This document shows, piece by piece, positions 1 through 12,224 of a stretch of DNA of 64,000 nucleotides. Made by a program: the position numbers and the translations under genes. Position 1 is the stretch's first letter, and every line of letters starts with the position of its first letter. Under the pieces are notes generated by a model that was not told where the DNA came from, did no database searches, and was given only the letters and a program-made list of their open reading frames with translations. The stretch comes from Stenogyne calaminthoides (taxonomy: Eukaryota > Streptophyta > Magnoliopsida > Lamiales > Lamiaceae): NCBI GenBank assembly GCA_037126765.1, contig JBBCBC010000017.1, forward strand, positions 24,047,916 through 24,111,915, written 5' to 3'.

Positions 1-1260
1 ATGATCTCTGATGAAGTGATGTCTGATATCAACATGCTTACATCTGGTGTGCAATACAGGATTTTGTGTAATAGAAATTGCACTATTATTATCACAAAAT
101 ATAGGTACTTCATTGGCTATAATCTTATAATCCCTCAATTGTTGTGCGAGCGAAAGAATGCATGCTGCTGACTTCAAACCCATGTATTCAAACTTGATGA
201 AGATCTTGGTTGCTCTTGAGGTTTGTTTCTTTGAAAACCATGATATCGGTTTACTTCCAAGAAATTGACAAGTTACGTGGTAGACTTCTGTCAATTCTAC
301 ATCCTCCATAATCACCATCCCGAATAATCGGTTAATTCAAGGTTATCATCACCGGATACCATAATCCTCTATTCACGGTGCCTTTAAGATATTTGAGAAT
401 CTTTTTTGGCGGCCTCCATGTGACTAGCCTTAGGATTAGCTTGGTATCTTGCACATATCCCAACAAAGAAATGTTATATCGGGCCTACTTGATGTGAGAT
501 ATAGCGATGATCCAATGATCCTCTATAATCGGTGTGATTTACTGATTTGCCTTCAGGATCAGGATCCATCTTGTAGTTTGTATTCATATGAATTCTAACT
601 GTATTGTAATTACAGACACCATACTTTGCAATCGGATCCTCGGTGTATTTTGCTTGATTGATGAAAATTCCTTCCTTAGTTTGTTTCACCAAGTCCAAGA
701 AAGAAATTCATCTCCCCCATCATTGACATCTCAAAATTTCCTTTCATCAGGGTAGAAAACTTTTCACACAACTGATGATTTGGAGATCCAAATATGATGT
801 CATCTACATAAATCTGAACAAGTAAGATGTCTTTCCCATCTTCTATCCCTAAGCGAGTCCTATCAACAGCCTTTGATAAAACCATGGTCGAAGAAACCGA
901 AAAGGGTATCATACCATGCTCGGGGTGCTTGCTTAAGACCATAAAAGGCTTTTCGTGAGCACATAAACTTGGTCATTCTGTTCGAAACCGGGAGGTTGTT
1001 CCACATAAACCTCTTCCTTAAGCACACCATTCGAAATGCACTTTTCACATCCATCGATGGATGTGAATTTCATGTGGGCAGATATGCAAGAAACAATCTG
1101 ATGGCTTCTAGTCTTGCAACAGGTGCAAAGGTTTCATCATAATCCAAGCCTTCTTCTTAGGAATAACCTTGTGCAACTAGCCTTGCCTTGTTTCTCACAA
1201 TGTTGTTGTTTTCATCTCTCTTATTCTTGAACACCCACTTAGTTACAATCAGTTATTGCC
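1..1260 (-). pseudogene. Family A reverse transcriptase and RNase H, broken, cut by window edge
   Basis: RT synthesises element cDNA in the particle. Blocks in order on the minus strand: MDVKSAF and YGLKQAPRAWYDTL (1054-863), VQIYVDDIIFGSPN with the catalytic YVDD intact (942-676), GEMNFFLGL, then the connection to RNase H (698-474; KYGVCNYNTVRIHMNTN). From about 470 to 1 the RNase H domain can be followed in several frames. At least four frameshifts separate these blocks. The spacer between integrase and RT (1269-1969) is acidic and low in similarity, as is usual for SIRE elements. Confidence 0.8.
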
Positions 1261-1943
1261 TCTTGGGTTCATCCACTAGCTCCCCGGACTTCATTCCTCG
1301 AGAACTGATTCAACTCTTCTTGCATAGTAGTAATCCAAAATGAATCTTGTAGAGCTTCTTCAATCTCAGTAGGTTCTTTTTCAGATAGGAAGCAGTAGAA
1401 CAAAGCACTTTCTCCATGGAACCTTCTTGTTTTGACACCATCTGATAGATCACCCACAATCTGACTTGTAAGATGACTATCCAACCATTTTCTCCTGGAT
1501 GTTCCCCCTTCAGTAGTATCCTCAACATCAAAAATGTTAGGTTCGGGTAGTTCATTAAATTCAGGAAACAACAGAAAAGAGAAAGAGAATCATCTTCCTC
1601 AGGGGAAATTCCATTCAGAACATTGTCAGAGACATTTGTTCCCCATTGGTTGATAGATTCAGAGTTTGCCTCAGTTGTGACCACATCTTCATCGGCATTA
1701 CATACCTGAGTCTGAACTGGTGTATGTTTAGATTGGTCAGCTTCAGTGTGTTGGCTTTCCTTCAGTGGAGAATTTCCATCCTGAGTCTCACCATCCTGAG
1801 TTTTTCCATCCTGAACTTCTTTGTCTGAGTCTGATTCACTCCATTCATAGAAAGTGACTGACTTCTTCTTTTCAGGTTCAGAGGATGTTTTATCATTCTT
1901 TTTCAGGCTAAGTCTGGTGATTCTCTTGATCAGTTCTCCTGAG

Positions 1944-3250
1944 TCATGTTCTGTTTCTTCCGAACACAAGGAGATTCATCAAAAAATAACATGAGGTGTT
2001 TCTTCCACAATAAGAGTCCTCTTGTTGTAAACTCAAGGCTTTTATTGACTTGAAATATCCTAAGAATATCCCTTCATCAGCTTTGCTATCAAAAGTTTTC
2101 AACTGATCTTTACCATTATTGTGTATGAAACACTTGCAACCAAACACGAAAAGAAAGAAACAAGAGGCTTCCTTTCATTCCACAACTCATATGGAGTTTT
2201 TCCTTGGTTCTTGGTCAGCATGGATCTGTTCTGAGAGTAGCATGCAGTGTTGATAACTTCGCCCAAAAAAATCTCTTAGGAATATCGGCTTGAAAGAATC
2301 ATTGTCCTTCTTGCAGCTTCTTTCGAGTCCTATTTCTTCTTTCAAAGAACACCATTACATTGTGGGGTCCTTGCGGTGATGTTTCATGAGCTATTCCATT
2401 TCTTTGCATAATAATCGATATGATATGATTGATAAACTTCAGTTCTTTTATCCGATCCGATTTTGACCACACTTAGATTCTTTTTCGATCTTGAGCCTTT
2501 TCAATGAGGTTCGGTAGTTTTGTCTGAGTCTCTTTCTTACTGAGTAAGAATATGACCCATGTGTATCTAGAGTAGTCATCAACTACCACAAGTGTGTATT
2601 TTCTTCCATTAGTGCTCACAGGTGTTACTGGACCAAAGAGATCCATATGTAACAGTTGTAGTATTCTATCAGTAGAAACATCTACTTTGCTTTTGAAAGA
2701 TGCTCCGATTTGTTTTCCTTTAAACCAAGCATCACATACATGATCTTTCTTGAACACTTCATTGGGTAACCCCCTTGCAAGTGTTAATCTTGCAAGTTTG
2801 TTCAGGGTTTTGAAGTTTAAGTGATTCATTCTTTTGTGCCACAACCAACTGTTATCAGTGGAACTTTTTGCAACCAAACATGTATCTTTAGGAGTTGAAC
2901 TCCAATCAGCAAGATACACATTTCCTTTTCTAGTATCAGTCAGTAAAATTTTCTGTGAAGTATTGTCTTTTACATAACATAAGTTCTTTGAGAACTCAAC
3001 ACTGAATCCTTTGTCACGGAATTGCTGATAGAAAGCAAGTTATGCTTTAGACCGCACACATATGAAACACCATGGATATGAACAGAGTCAACTTCAAGAG
3101 TTCCATATCCTTCATTTTTGTCCTTTGAATTGTCTCCAAATGTGATCTGAGGGCCTTTTTGCTCAACATAGTCGATGATTAGTTGCTTATATCCCCATCA
3201 TATGTCTTGAACATCCACCGTCCGGATACCATACAAAGAGAGCCAATTCA
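1944..3250 (-). pseudogene. Family A protease remnant and integrase, broken
   Basis: The protease site is near 3190-3230: DGGCSRHMMG where copia proteases have D-S/T-G followed by CSRHMTG. Integrase follows in the 148-aa piece at 2919-2473: a GAG-pre-integrase zinc motif (WLWHKRMNHLNFKTLNKLAR, then CDAWFKGKQ) and the start of the rve catalytic core (MDLFGPV, then VVVDDYSRYTWVIFLL). The first two catalytic acidic residues fall in these blocks. The region to about 2150 holds the rest of the core in shifted frames, and 2147-1944 carries the C-terminal block MFGCKCFIHNN with FLGYF. It would insert the cDNA, but is inactive as it stands. Confidence 0.8.
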
Positions 3251-3299
3251 TTTCCACTCATCATCTTTATATGTTGTTTTCATTATTTCGATTGCCCTT

Positions 3300-5749
3300 T
3301 TCCTTCACCGAAAAATGATCGGTTCTTAGGTACCCATTTGGTGTAGGGTCCTACAGTTAGTTTGTACCTTTTGGAACCCAAATCGCCTAACAACTCTAAT
3401 TACTTTAGAGTGGCTGATTTGTCTCCCATAAACATCTACATACACATTCACCACCCTAGGAGCCTTGGCGATTATCCTCGTGCATGAGTGTGCGGCCTTA
3501 GCATGAACATGAGCCTTATAGTTCTTCTTGGATTCAGGCCTTTTGTTCAAGTGCCTTAGCTTTGGTGCAGCTGGTCTCTATCTCTGCTGACTTGGGTTTA
3601 GGAAACCTTTATCCTTAGACAAGTGGGGTTTTAGGTTGCTTGTCTTTGAAATTGGGGTCTTTTCGATGTCGAGGACTTGGTCTTTTTAGTTGAGAATATC
3701 TCTGCTGAGTGTTTCTCTTCTGAAAATTCCTCTGATGGTTCAGTGCATATCTCTTTAGGTTGGTATTCTTAGCCTGAGGCTTTGAAAATCTTGGCTTTGA
3801 AAATTTCCCTCTTGAGTGTTCGGGTTTTTCTAGCCTTTTCACGAGGTTTGGGCTTTCTTCCTGAACCTTGGTTTTTACGAAACCATAGGTCCTTTACCCT
3901 TGTCTAAAAACTACAGGCGGTTCTTGATAAGAAGATTAGATGCCCTTTGTTTAACAAAAGATCTTGGTGGGTGCTACTAGAAGCGACATTCAAGACCTTG
4001 TGAGATTCCCCGGAATGTATCCCAATCCGGCTTTTATAGTTGCGGTCTTTTGATAACTCAAATTTCATCTATCACTTTAGATCGAGAATTCAATAGAGCT
4101 AACTTTTTCTCTGCGACTATCCTCACATTTCTTTTTAGAGTTTCATGCTTCTCAAAGAGGTCATTGAACTTCGGTTACGATAAATTTGAATCTCTTTAGT
4201 GGATTTCTCTAATTTTCCATTCAGGATCTTTATCACCTTCTCTTTTTTACGAGAGTTGTACTTTCCCGAACACCCGGTTCATCGATGGTTCCCATCAATT
4301 GAGAAGTGATCTCATCATTTTTAGAGTCTTTCCACTTCAGATTCTCAGCAGTCAGTTCCTTGTTCTGCTCTTGAGTTTCAGTGAGTAGTTCTTGTAACCC
4401 AGAATAGTCCTTCATAAGATTCTCAAACGAATCCATCAGTCAAAGTTCACATTTCTTGAACTGAACTTGAAAACTCATGTGCTTGTGTAGGAGCAACAAC
4501 AACGAGATAGAAGAATTTACCTCCTCCACGGCCATAAGACGCAGACATCATCATCATTTATCCTTTGTCTCGAGAAAATTTCATCTCTGAAACCCGGAAC
4601 CTTCTTCAGATTGTTCTTCCTCTTCTGCAATCATAGCTTTCTTGCTTTGGAGATCTTCCTGTCTCTCTTGTCTTGTCTCTCCTTTCTTTCTTTAGCACAC
4701 AGCTCGGGACAGTCATATTGAAAGTGACCTTTCTTCGGCAACGTTATAGCATCTGTTGGTATCATCATCCCGATCACTTTCCTCCTTGGTCTTGGAGTCC
4801 TTCTTCTTGGATGAGGATCCTTGACTTTTCGGTCCTTCATTTTCTCGATTATATCTGTCCTCGACTCCGAGTCTCTCTTGTACACAATGATTCTGTAATA
4901 TTTCTTATATTTCCCATATCTTTATTGAGTCTTCCAAACCTCCTTGCCATCGATTACTAGCTTATCCTCCCGCTTTCATCCTAATTTTTGGCAAGTGAGT
5001 TCTCGGACTCTCTAGACTTCTGAGATTTCTCTTTGGCTTTGAAAGCCACATTCTTGCTAGATGAAGAATCATCTTTCTTTGTCGATTTCTTAGTTTTCTT
5101 GTCAATCACAAACTCATAAGCTTTTCGATTCGGAGAAAACTTGTTGATATGACATGGAATCAATATTTTTGGTGTTTTCAATCACCCAAAGATGTATATC
5201 CCATTTCTTAGATAATCCTCTAAGAATTTTCGATTACCACTTCTATCTGTGGGTATCTTTTCCCAAGAGCACTCGGATCATTCATGATGCTAGTGAATCG
5301 ACCTCAAGTTTTGTCAATGGATTCACTATCTTCCATTTCAAAGCTATCAAACTTTCCAATAGCAAATGTTTGTCCGCTTTCCTTAATATGATCGTGCCTT
5401 GACACATAACAACAAGTGTGTCCCATATTTCTTTTCTTGTTTCACAAAGTGAAATCATCCCCATAACACCATCATTAATAGTGCTATACAAAGTATCTTT
5501 AGTAATGTAGTCCGGATTTGACTAACTTTCTCTCATCGAGGAGTAAGTTGATCATCGAACTTTGGAAATTCATCTCTGGGATCATTCCTCTCGATGACGT
5601 TGATTCTGATTCACAACAGTAAATTTGAATGGTCCTTCAGAAACCACTCTCCACATTCTTTCATGCTTTGAATACAGATGAGCCTGCATTCTCAACCTCC
5701 ATAGGTCATAGCTCTCAACAGAGAACATAGGAAGTTTCTTAGAAGGCAT
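3300..5749 (-). pseudogene. gag: Family A gag (nucleocapsid), broken
   Basis: Gag forms the virus-like particle that packages element RNA. The start chosen is the ATG at 5749-5747, about 100 bp inside the primer site. It opens MPSKKLPMFSVESYDLWRLR, a typical copia gag beginning with the YDLW motif, also visible as YDLYGD in the copy at 60590. Downstream pieces include a gag segment at 5282-5491 (NDGVMGMISLCETRKEIWDTL), a damaged CCHC knuckle near 4710-4760 (KKGHFQYDCPE remains; the first cysteines are in another frame), and a basic tail at 3615-3842 rich in R, K and Q. Frameshifts split it into at least six pieces. The order matches the plus copy, so this is one decayed gene. Confidence 0.8.
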
Positions 5750-5853
5750 GATGACTGAGCCTTGTAAGATATCAGCAAAGAGATCTATTCAGTAGACCAC
5801 CAAAGTCTTTCAGGAAAATAGACTATGGCTACCAAAGCAAATGGTCAAAATGA

Positions 5854-5871
5854 CCCACTGCTCTGATACCA
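5854..5871 (-). other. Primer-binding site, initiator Met-tRNA type
   Basis: On the minus strand the sequence is TGGTATCAGAGCAGTGGG, complementary to the 3' end of plant initiator-Met tRNA. It lies two bases inside the LTR end, as in most plant Ty1/copia elements. Confidence 0.9.
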
Positions 5872-5873
5872 CT

Positions 5874-8083
5874 TGTTGGTTCCGGTGCTAACTAGTCTCA
5901 CACGTGTATGGGGGGGAATACACGTGTTCAGTGATTTTTAAAACTTTTCTTTCACTGAGGTCAGATGTGTCAGGTTATTCTAATGATTTTGCCCTGAGAA
6001 GCACGGATTGCCCTGAGTCAAAGTCTACTGAGACAATGATCCTGGGTTGCTTTCAGAAGCTTCAGATTAGCCCAACTGAGCCTGAGTTTATCAGAGATCC
6101 TGAGGCGCTTAGATCAGATCATTATCGTACTGAACCCTCAGTAGAGTTAGTTCAGTTTGGTAACTATCTGTTCTAGCTACTCAAGTGTGCGGAATGGTTG
6201 GCCCTAAGTTTATACTCGTTTTAGCTTTGCTGAAAATCTTCCCTTCAATAAAAGCAAAGATTAAGGTTGTGATCAATTTGATGCAAGTTCGATTGGATTG
6301 GTTCCAAATCGAATATCGATGAACTATGCTTTCGATGAAAAACATGCAATGATAATAATGCAAAACATAAAGCAAAACAACACAAAGAATTATAGTGGTT
6401 CGTAGACTCAAGCTCCTCGTCCACTCTCTCTGATCTTCAGAGAAATTCCTTAACCACTTCGTAAAGATTTCTGGCTAACTCACTGTAGCTTACTCACTTT
6501 TCTACCTTGAGTTTTTACGGTTGACTCACTGCGACTTACTAACTCAAACACACACAAGTGTTAGGACTACCACAAGTAGCTTACTAACTTCTTCTCTAGA
6601 GTTTTAAAATTTAACTCACTTTGTAGCTTACTAACTCTTTACAACTCTAACTCACCAACAAAACACAAATAAACTACCTTAACAAAGGGTTTGGGTTTTG
6701 GGTTGGTTTCCAACTAGGGTGAGATATCCTTTACAATAAGAACTAATGCAAAGGCTAGGATATCTCTTCTAAGCTTTGGATATATCTATCACTCTAGGCT
6801 TAGAATAGTGAGCTCTCTCCAATGTGAAACACTTGGGAAATTTTAGGGTTTTTCGTGTGCTTCAATTTGCAATAATACGAATTAGCTCTTGAGTTGCTTT
6901 GAAATTTCCCGTAACCTCTCAATGTAAAGGGTTACTGGTATTTATAGGCAACCTTCACCAAGGTCACTCTTGAAAAACTATCCGTTGGAGGAGATAGTAT
7001 CAAGGGTTTCCTCTTCGGGTATTTGATGAACGACTATATTTAGGGTTTGAACACTCCCTTGCATGTTTTAGGAAATATGCACGATCATGTAGCCAATCAC
7101 CAATTTTTACGATGCGGAACTTAGTACTCTTGACATGATTCGTGGTCCTGTCGCTTTCGATTGTCGATAAAAAACGATGTTGTCTTCCTCTACGATTGGT
7201 TTTTGTCTTGATGAATGTAGACAAACAAAACGGCTCTTTTTGGTCAATCTCTCTGAATGAGACAACCTTAAACAACACTTAGACTTAGTTCCTTTTGTCT
7301 GCATATGAATGTTTTGGGCAATATCTACTTTTCTGAATATTTGTGTTTTTCTCAGTTTTTGTAGTCTTGGATAGATTATATTGATTGCCTCTGAACATTC
7401 AGTTATCTGAGTATTCAAGATCTTCTTGAGTCTTGAAGAACTCTTGGGGTCTTGATATCTTGAGTCTTGATGTCTTGATGACATCTTGAGTCTTCAATGT
7501 CTTTAGTGACATACAAAGTCTTGATGACATCTTTGAGTCTTGATGTCTTGACAACTTCTTGAGTCTTGATGACATCTTGAGTCTTGATGTCTTGATTACT
7601 TCTTGAGTCTTCAATGTCTTGATGACATCTTGAGCCTTCAAATGTCTTCGGATTTACTTCGAAAGTCTTGATGTCTTGATGACATCTTTGAGTCTCCGGT
7701 GTCTTGACCAACTTCTTGAGACTTGGTGTCTTTAGTGACATCTTGAGTCTTGATGTCTTCATGACATATCTTGAGTCTTGATGTCTTGACAACTTTGAGT
7801 CTTCATTGTCTTGACAACTTCTTGAGTCTTGGTGTCTTGACAACTTCTTGAGTCTTGATGTCTTGATGACATCTTGAGTCTTGATGTCTTCGATTACTTC
7901 TTGAGTCTTCATTGTCTTCAAAATCTAACCTGATCTATATCTGCTGACTATACATGGTGCAGATTACTTCCTGAACAATCTATACTGAAACCCGACTCAG
8001 TCTATCAAGATTATCTTGAATATGTCATACTCAAGGTTTTTGGGATCTAATTAAAACTTCTTTATTAAATTCATCTCCCAACA
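5874..8083 (-). repeat. 5' LTR of family A left copy
   Basis: About 2210 bp. On the minus strand it begins TGTTGGGAGATG and ends ACCAACA, directly beside the primer-binding site. A TATA-like CTATAAATACC lies near 6940 on the minus strand, placing the U3/R boundary about 1.1 kb from the start. The upstream part (7430-7925) is a degenerate tandem array. The plus-strand copy at 58399-60419 shares both ends, the internal order and the region ahead of the primer site. Confidence 0.85.
7430..7925. repeat. Degenerate tandem array inside family A LTR
   Basis: A run of short units built on 'gtcttgatgtcttgatgaca' and 'tcttgagtcttgatg', with variants of uneven length (roughly 20-40 bp), occupies nearly 500 bp of U3. 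The matching part of the other family A LTR (about 58650-58960) is shorter and much less regular, so the array has either expanded here or decayed there. The predicted proteins across it consist only of repeated KTSRLK/RHQDS-like strings and are repeat artefacts. Confidence 0.8.
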
Positions 8084-8409
8084 GTTCTGATGTTGGAACA
8101 TCGCTTTAAGACTTTTCATGATGTCTGCAGTAGTTTCAATGTTCTGGTGTTGGTGTTGCAACACATTTTACATAGAAGCCAAGATGGTTACTTTGTCATT
8201 TCATTGGAACGCTCCCAGTCAGCATAATCTTTCTTATCCATTTTACTGGACTCGTCATTTGGCTTTTCGGGTTTAGGTGCAGCAAAAACCCAGTTATGAT
8301 GTTGTGCAGTAAGGACAATAGTAAGTTTTCGATTCCAATCAACAAAGTTTTCACCAGTAAGCAAATTGTCTTTAAGTATATTGAACATTGGATTAAAAGG
8401 TTGCGACAT
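8084..8409 (-). pseudogene. gag: Family C gag N-terminal fragment
   Basis: Start at the ATG of 8409-8407, reading MSQPFNPMFNILKDNLLTGE. The next blocks, NFVDWNRKLTIVLTA and KDYADWERSN, are the usual beginning of plant copia gag (DUF4219/UBN2 type). A frameshift near 8190 ends the first frame. Beyond it, another frame reads ADIMKSLKAMF before the family A LTR cuts the gene at 8084. No zinc knuckle remains in the window. Recognition is by motif pattern; the lineage within copia is not assigned. Confidence 0.75.
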
Positions 8410-9103
8410 ATTGAGACTGAAAATAAACATAGATCTTATGTCAATATCCAGATTAACACAAAAATAATCATATAATTTGATCACATGAATCATATTAAAA
8501 TCTAAAAAAAATAAATATGAACATGCATCTGCCAACATCTCAAAACAGTTTAAATAAGCCACGTGGGGTGGACATTTATTTAAACACATTCAAGTAGGTT
8601 ACAAACAAAGACAGTTACAAACCTTTAATTTAAAATTAGCAGTTGGCTCCCACTTGACCAATAGAAAATTGGACCCCGATAGAGTAAGTTAATATTAATT
8701 TTATACCTAAGTAATAACCATGATTAAATACAGGATTATTATTTCGTTTTGATCAAGCCACGTGGGGAGGGTCATTGTCGCCACTAATAATAATCCACAA
8801 TCATCCTTTAGGAATTCATTCATGTGAAAGCTATCTTTTGCCCGTTCCGTGAGGGAAATTTCTCCAAAAGATTTCGCAAATAAATAAATCATGGACGTAA
8901 AAAATTAATTTAATTTTATTATCCGGAATAAAATTGTCAAATAATTATTTAAACATTCTTAGTAATTTTCTAAAGTGAGATATTTCCAAACAATTTCTCA
9001 TGCATCGCATATTCAAACAAATTACATAAGCATGAAAATAAAGCATCCATCAAGACAAAAAAAAAATTAAACAAATTGGGCACATATATCTAACTATCAT
9101 GGT

Positions 9104-9590
9104 TTAATTAGTCATGTCTTGATCTTGAAAAATCGTTCTCGTAGCCTTCATCGTTCGTCTCGAAAAGCTCCCACTCGACCGCAATAAATTCTTTAAAACG
9201 TCCTCCGTTAAGGTTCGGGACGCGTTCGGCACCAAGTAGCTCACAACCCAGAACGTGTGCCCACGTGCATCTAAGCACACGCCCGCGTCCGGACTGGCCA
9301 TCCCTTCTGTGCCCATTGCCCAGCGCGCGTTGCCAATCCGCATTGCACGGGCAAATCTATCTTGCGCCGGCCCGAAACCCTTGAGCGCTCTAATGCCAAG
9401 CCTCGGCGGCGTCGCGGCCATGCCTCGTTCGTGCCGGCGTGCTTGTTGTGTGCGTCCGATACGCCCCTTGCATGATCGCTTAGCAGACGACGTCGTCTTG
9501 TAGGCATTTGGCCTAGCCCGCGCGATTGCTTTGGCTCGCATACGTCTGAACACTTGGTCGTCCATCTTTAATTCTTCGTCTCCGTCTTCG
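9104..9590. other. GC-rich block in the untranslated leader of family C
   Basis: A markedly GC-rich, CpG-rich stretch in otherwise AT-rich DNA. Both strands are open for 80-150 codons, but no protein family is recognisable and the equivalent leader of copy 2 (about 56690-57290) does not keep the same reading. I treat it as leader RNA sequence, not a gene. Confidence 0.5.
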
Positions 9591-9901
9591 GTCTCGATCC
9601 ATTTATAATTGATTTACAAAAAATAAATAACCCTAGATCTAGACTAGTCTATTACATTGATCAAATCAAATAAATCCTAATCTACTCGTGGATTTTCTCA
9701 CGAGAAAAATGAATTAGAACGAATCAAATTAAAAACCACAATTATATGCATGCACAATTAAACATTCATCAAATACCATGACAATTGGATACCTACAAAA
9801 AAGGATCTAGCAATTCTACTATCCAATTTCAAATTTAATGAAAACCGAATTAAATTACAATTAAAAAATCAGAGCCCGAAACCGAGGCTCTAATACCAGT
9901 T

Positions 9902-10629
9902 GTTGGGAAATTATTTGTCCAGATCTATTCGGGATTAAATTTAAATACAAATTTAATTCTACAATTATTACTAGCATGAATTAATCATATATTAATTTAA
10001 ATAATAATCAACCAACAACATGCATATAATAAATTCACGTAAATCCTATGCATGCGGAATTCTAGGAGTTTACGCGAACGTACCATTTTGACGAGACAAC
10101 CATAGAGAAGATGAGTACCCGTTCTAACGAACAAACCCAAAGAGTCTTCTCAAGTATTCCCACGTCCTTGCTTGATAATCCGGTGGAAGGATTCCCGCAA
10201 ACAATTAACAAAAGGAAAAAGAAAAATATGTTGCATCACCTTTGTGGATTTCTAATTTTTCCAACTCATGCAACTGTGTTGGGGATGAAAAAATCATCCC
10301 CTATTTATAAGGCACAAGGGGGACGAAAATTTGAGCATTATTGAGCTTATGAGAAATTTCCTTGTATCTTCTCAAGATAAAATCTTGAATATATCTCATA
10401 TATTCTATTTTCCATAAATAACTCCCAACAAAATCCCAACTCCTTATTTTAATGATATTTTCGAAAAATAACAAGGAAAGAACAAGATTTAGAATTTCTT
10501 GAATTTATGGGATAATCTTGTATTCCAAGAATACTTATCTTTTTTCATAAAATCTTTTCAAGAAAATGAAGAAAATCTTTTTTCTCTCTTCCTACATATT
10601 TTTGAAAAATTAGGAGAAATTAGGCAACA
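9902..10629 (-). repeat. 5' LTR of family C copy 1
   Basis: About 728 bp, minus-strand TGTTGCC...CCCAACA. The TATA-like TTATAAATAGGGG near 10302 (minus strand) is conserved near 58065 in copy 2. The inner end is fixed by the primer site at 9887-9900. The outer end is less certain, because copy 2 diverges before reaching it. Confidence 0.65.
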
Positions 10630-11546
10630 ATATTTTCTTTTATTTTAATCACCTTTTCAGTTATTGAACTTTATATTGGGCTACTTGAGGGGCCCGAAGA
10701 ATTAAGATTGGACCTTCCAATGAACTCTAAATTATCAATATTGAATCACATTGATTCTCTATCCATCATAAATCAAAGCAATAATTATTAATCACACACG
10801 ATCCTATTTAAGGGACAGAGATTAAGAAATAACCAACCACTGAAGTCTAATTCTTCTACTTTCAGTACTGAAGAATTTATCCTCGCTTTAGGTCCTATTT
10901 AGCGCATCATTATTGTAACACCCCGTCCCAAATTTAATATGAAAATAAAGGGATAAATGATTTATGGGTTTTCAATTATATTAACGGCGCTCTATGTTTT
11001 CAAAAGCTTTGATTTCAGGAAGACGGACGAGCATTCTGAGTCTGGAGCATTTCTAGCACATAATAAAGAAATAAATGAAAGTATAAGGTTTGATTATTAT
11101 TTATTAAATTATCGGAACTTAAAATAGAAGAAATCTAATAATTAAAATCACTTATTTTTTTTTATTGGACTTAAATACAGAACCTAATAAAGCATAATAT
11201 ATTTTAATTAGATAACATTTTCTTATAATATAAATTTTGGTACAAAATATAAAACCTTAATTTATTCATTATAGTTCTTTGTTAATCATACTTGTATGCA
11301 TAAATTGTTTGGTGAAGGAGAAATCCAATTGATTCATAAATTGCTCGTTCTCATTTTGATAAGAATAATATGTGAAGTTGAGAATAATATTTTAGAGTGG
11401 CTGTAACCCAACTCATTTAAAGCGCTCCAAAATTGGGCCGACGCCCAAATGGATAAAAATACCCAAAGGCCCATTAAGATAAAATAACAGGAGCTCCTCG
11501 GTAGAAAATCAACCAACAATAACGCCATTGCCTCTACTGTTCTACA
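10630..11546. other. AT-rich unassigned stretch
   Basis: No reading frame of substance. 10630-10910 reads like further retroelement or flanking DNA. At 10914 there is 'tgtaacaccccgtccc', a start often seen in plant gypsy LTRs, but I could not find a matching end with a target duplication, so no element is called. The short minus-strand frame at 11334-11528 looks random. Confidence 0.4.
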
Positions 11547-11593
11547 AGTTGATTACATATTACATATACGGAATATATGGTACATGATACAAA

Positions 11594-11707
11594 ATGTTAC
11601 TCTCATACACACACACCATATATATATATATATATATAACTGATGCACACAGTAGTCACACGCACCCACCTACACTATTAATACACACAGCACACACGCT
11701 GGCATCA
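11594..11707. repeat. CA/TA microsatellite region
   Basis: An (AC)n run, a (TA)n run at about 11619-11638, then 'cacacgcaccc', 'acacacagcacacacg'. The same cytosine-adenine-rich sequence resumes right of the hAT at 15618 (cccccacacgcacacac), so the hAT landed in this simple-sequence tract. Confidence 0.8.
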
Positions 11708-12224
11708 CATATAACCAGTAATGTTAAACGGGCTAACCCTAACCCATTAGGGCCAGCCCTACAGGGCTGCGGGCTAAACGGTCCCGGACCTTAAGCGGTT
11801 CATTTTAAACGGGCCTCTAATAGTTGAGACCTAACCCTAACCCTAGCGGGTTACGGGCTAAACGGGCCCCCTAACGGGCTCCCAAAAAAAAATAAAAAAA
11901 AATCAAAAAATGTTCAAACATTAATATTACATAATGACAAAAATTCGATCCAGACTGCCCCATCATCTTTAATAACTAATGTTCAAAAGTTCAAACATTA
12001 ACATAATAACAAATGTTCAAAAAAAATAAAAACATAACATAATGACAAAAGTTCAAACATTAATAAATCATAATCGGAAAATGTCTCCAGACTCTTCACT
12101 CTTCGGTATTTGATCAATGGACAAAGACAGGGCATCATCTTCTAACTCATCATCATCATCATCTATAACAATTAACACATATATATATAAAATCATATAT
12201 TAATATTGATGAAATTTTATGTAA

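Larger units (their letters stand above)
1..8083 (-). mobile_element. Ty1/copia SIRE-type retrotransposon, family A, left copy (3' end outside window)
   Basis: Reading the minus strand from 8083 to 1: 5' LTR, Met-tRNA primer-binding site, gag, protease, integrase, reverse transcriptase, and RNase H up to the window edge. The PR-INT-RT-RH order is that of Ty1/copia, and the RT stretch with YVDDIIFGSPN followed by FEMSMMGEMNFFLGL is typical of SIRE/Maximus elements. The 3' LTR lies outside the window, so target duplication and LTR divergence cannot be judged. It interrupts the gag of a family C copia at 8083/8084, so it is the younger of the two. Every domain is split by frameshifts and stops, so it is not autonomous. 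A second copy lies at 58399-64000 on the opposite strand. Confidence 0.9.
8084..10629 (-). mobile_element. Ty1/copia retrotransposon family C, copy 1: LTR, leader and start of gag
   Basis: Minus-strand order: LTR (10629-9902), primer site (9900-9887, TGGTATTAGAGCC, one substitution from the usual Met-tRNA site), a leader of almost 1.5 kb, then gag from 8409. It stops at 8084 where family A is inserted; the rest would lie left of the window. The leader and LTR are repeated at 56520-58398 in the same orientation, including the phrase ctcatgcatcgca near 8999 and the GC-rich block at 9120-9560. The outer LTR end at 10629 is inferred from TGTTG/CAACA symmetry only. Confidence 0.75.

Noticed and set aside
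9104..9565. 153-aa Arg/Ala-rich minus-strand frame in the family C leader
   Set aside because: Overlaps open frames on the other strand in a GC-rich block and is not conserved in the second copy of the same leader.
10914..11557. Possible solo gypsy LTR starting tgtaacacccc
   Set aside because: No matching CA end with equal 5-bp flanks; candidate ends at 11546 and 11557 give non-matching flanks.
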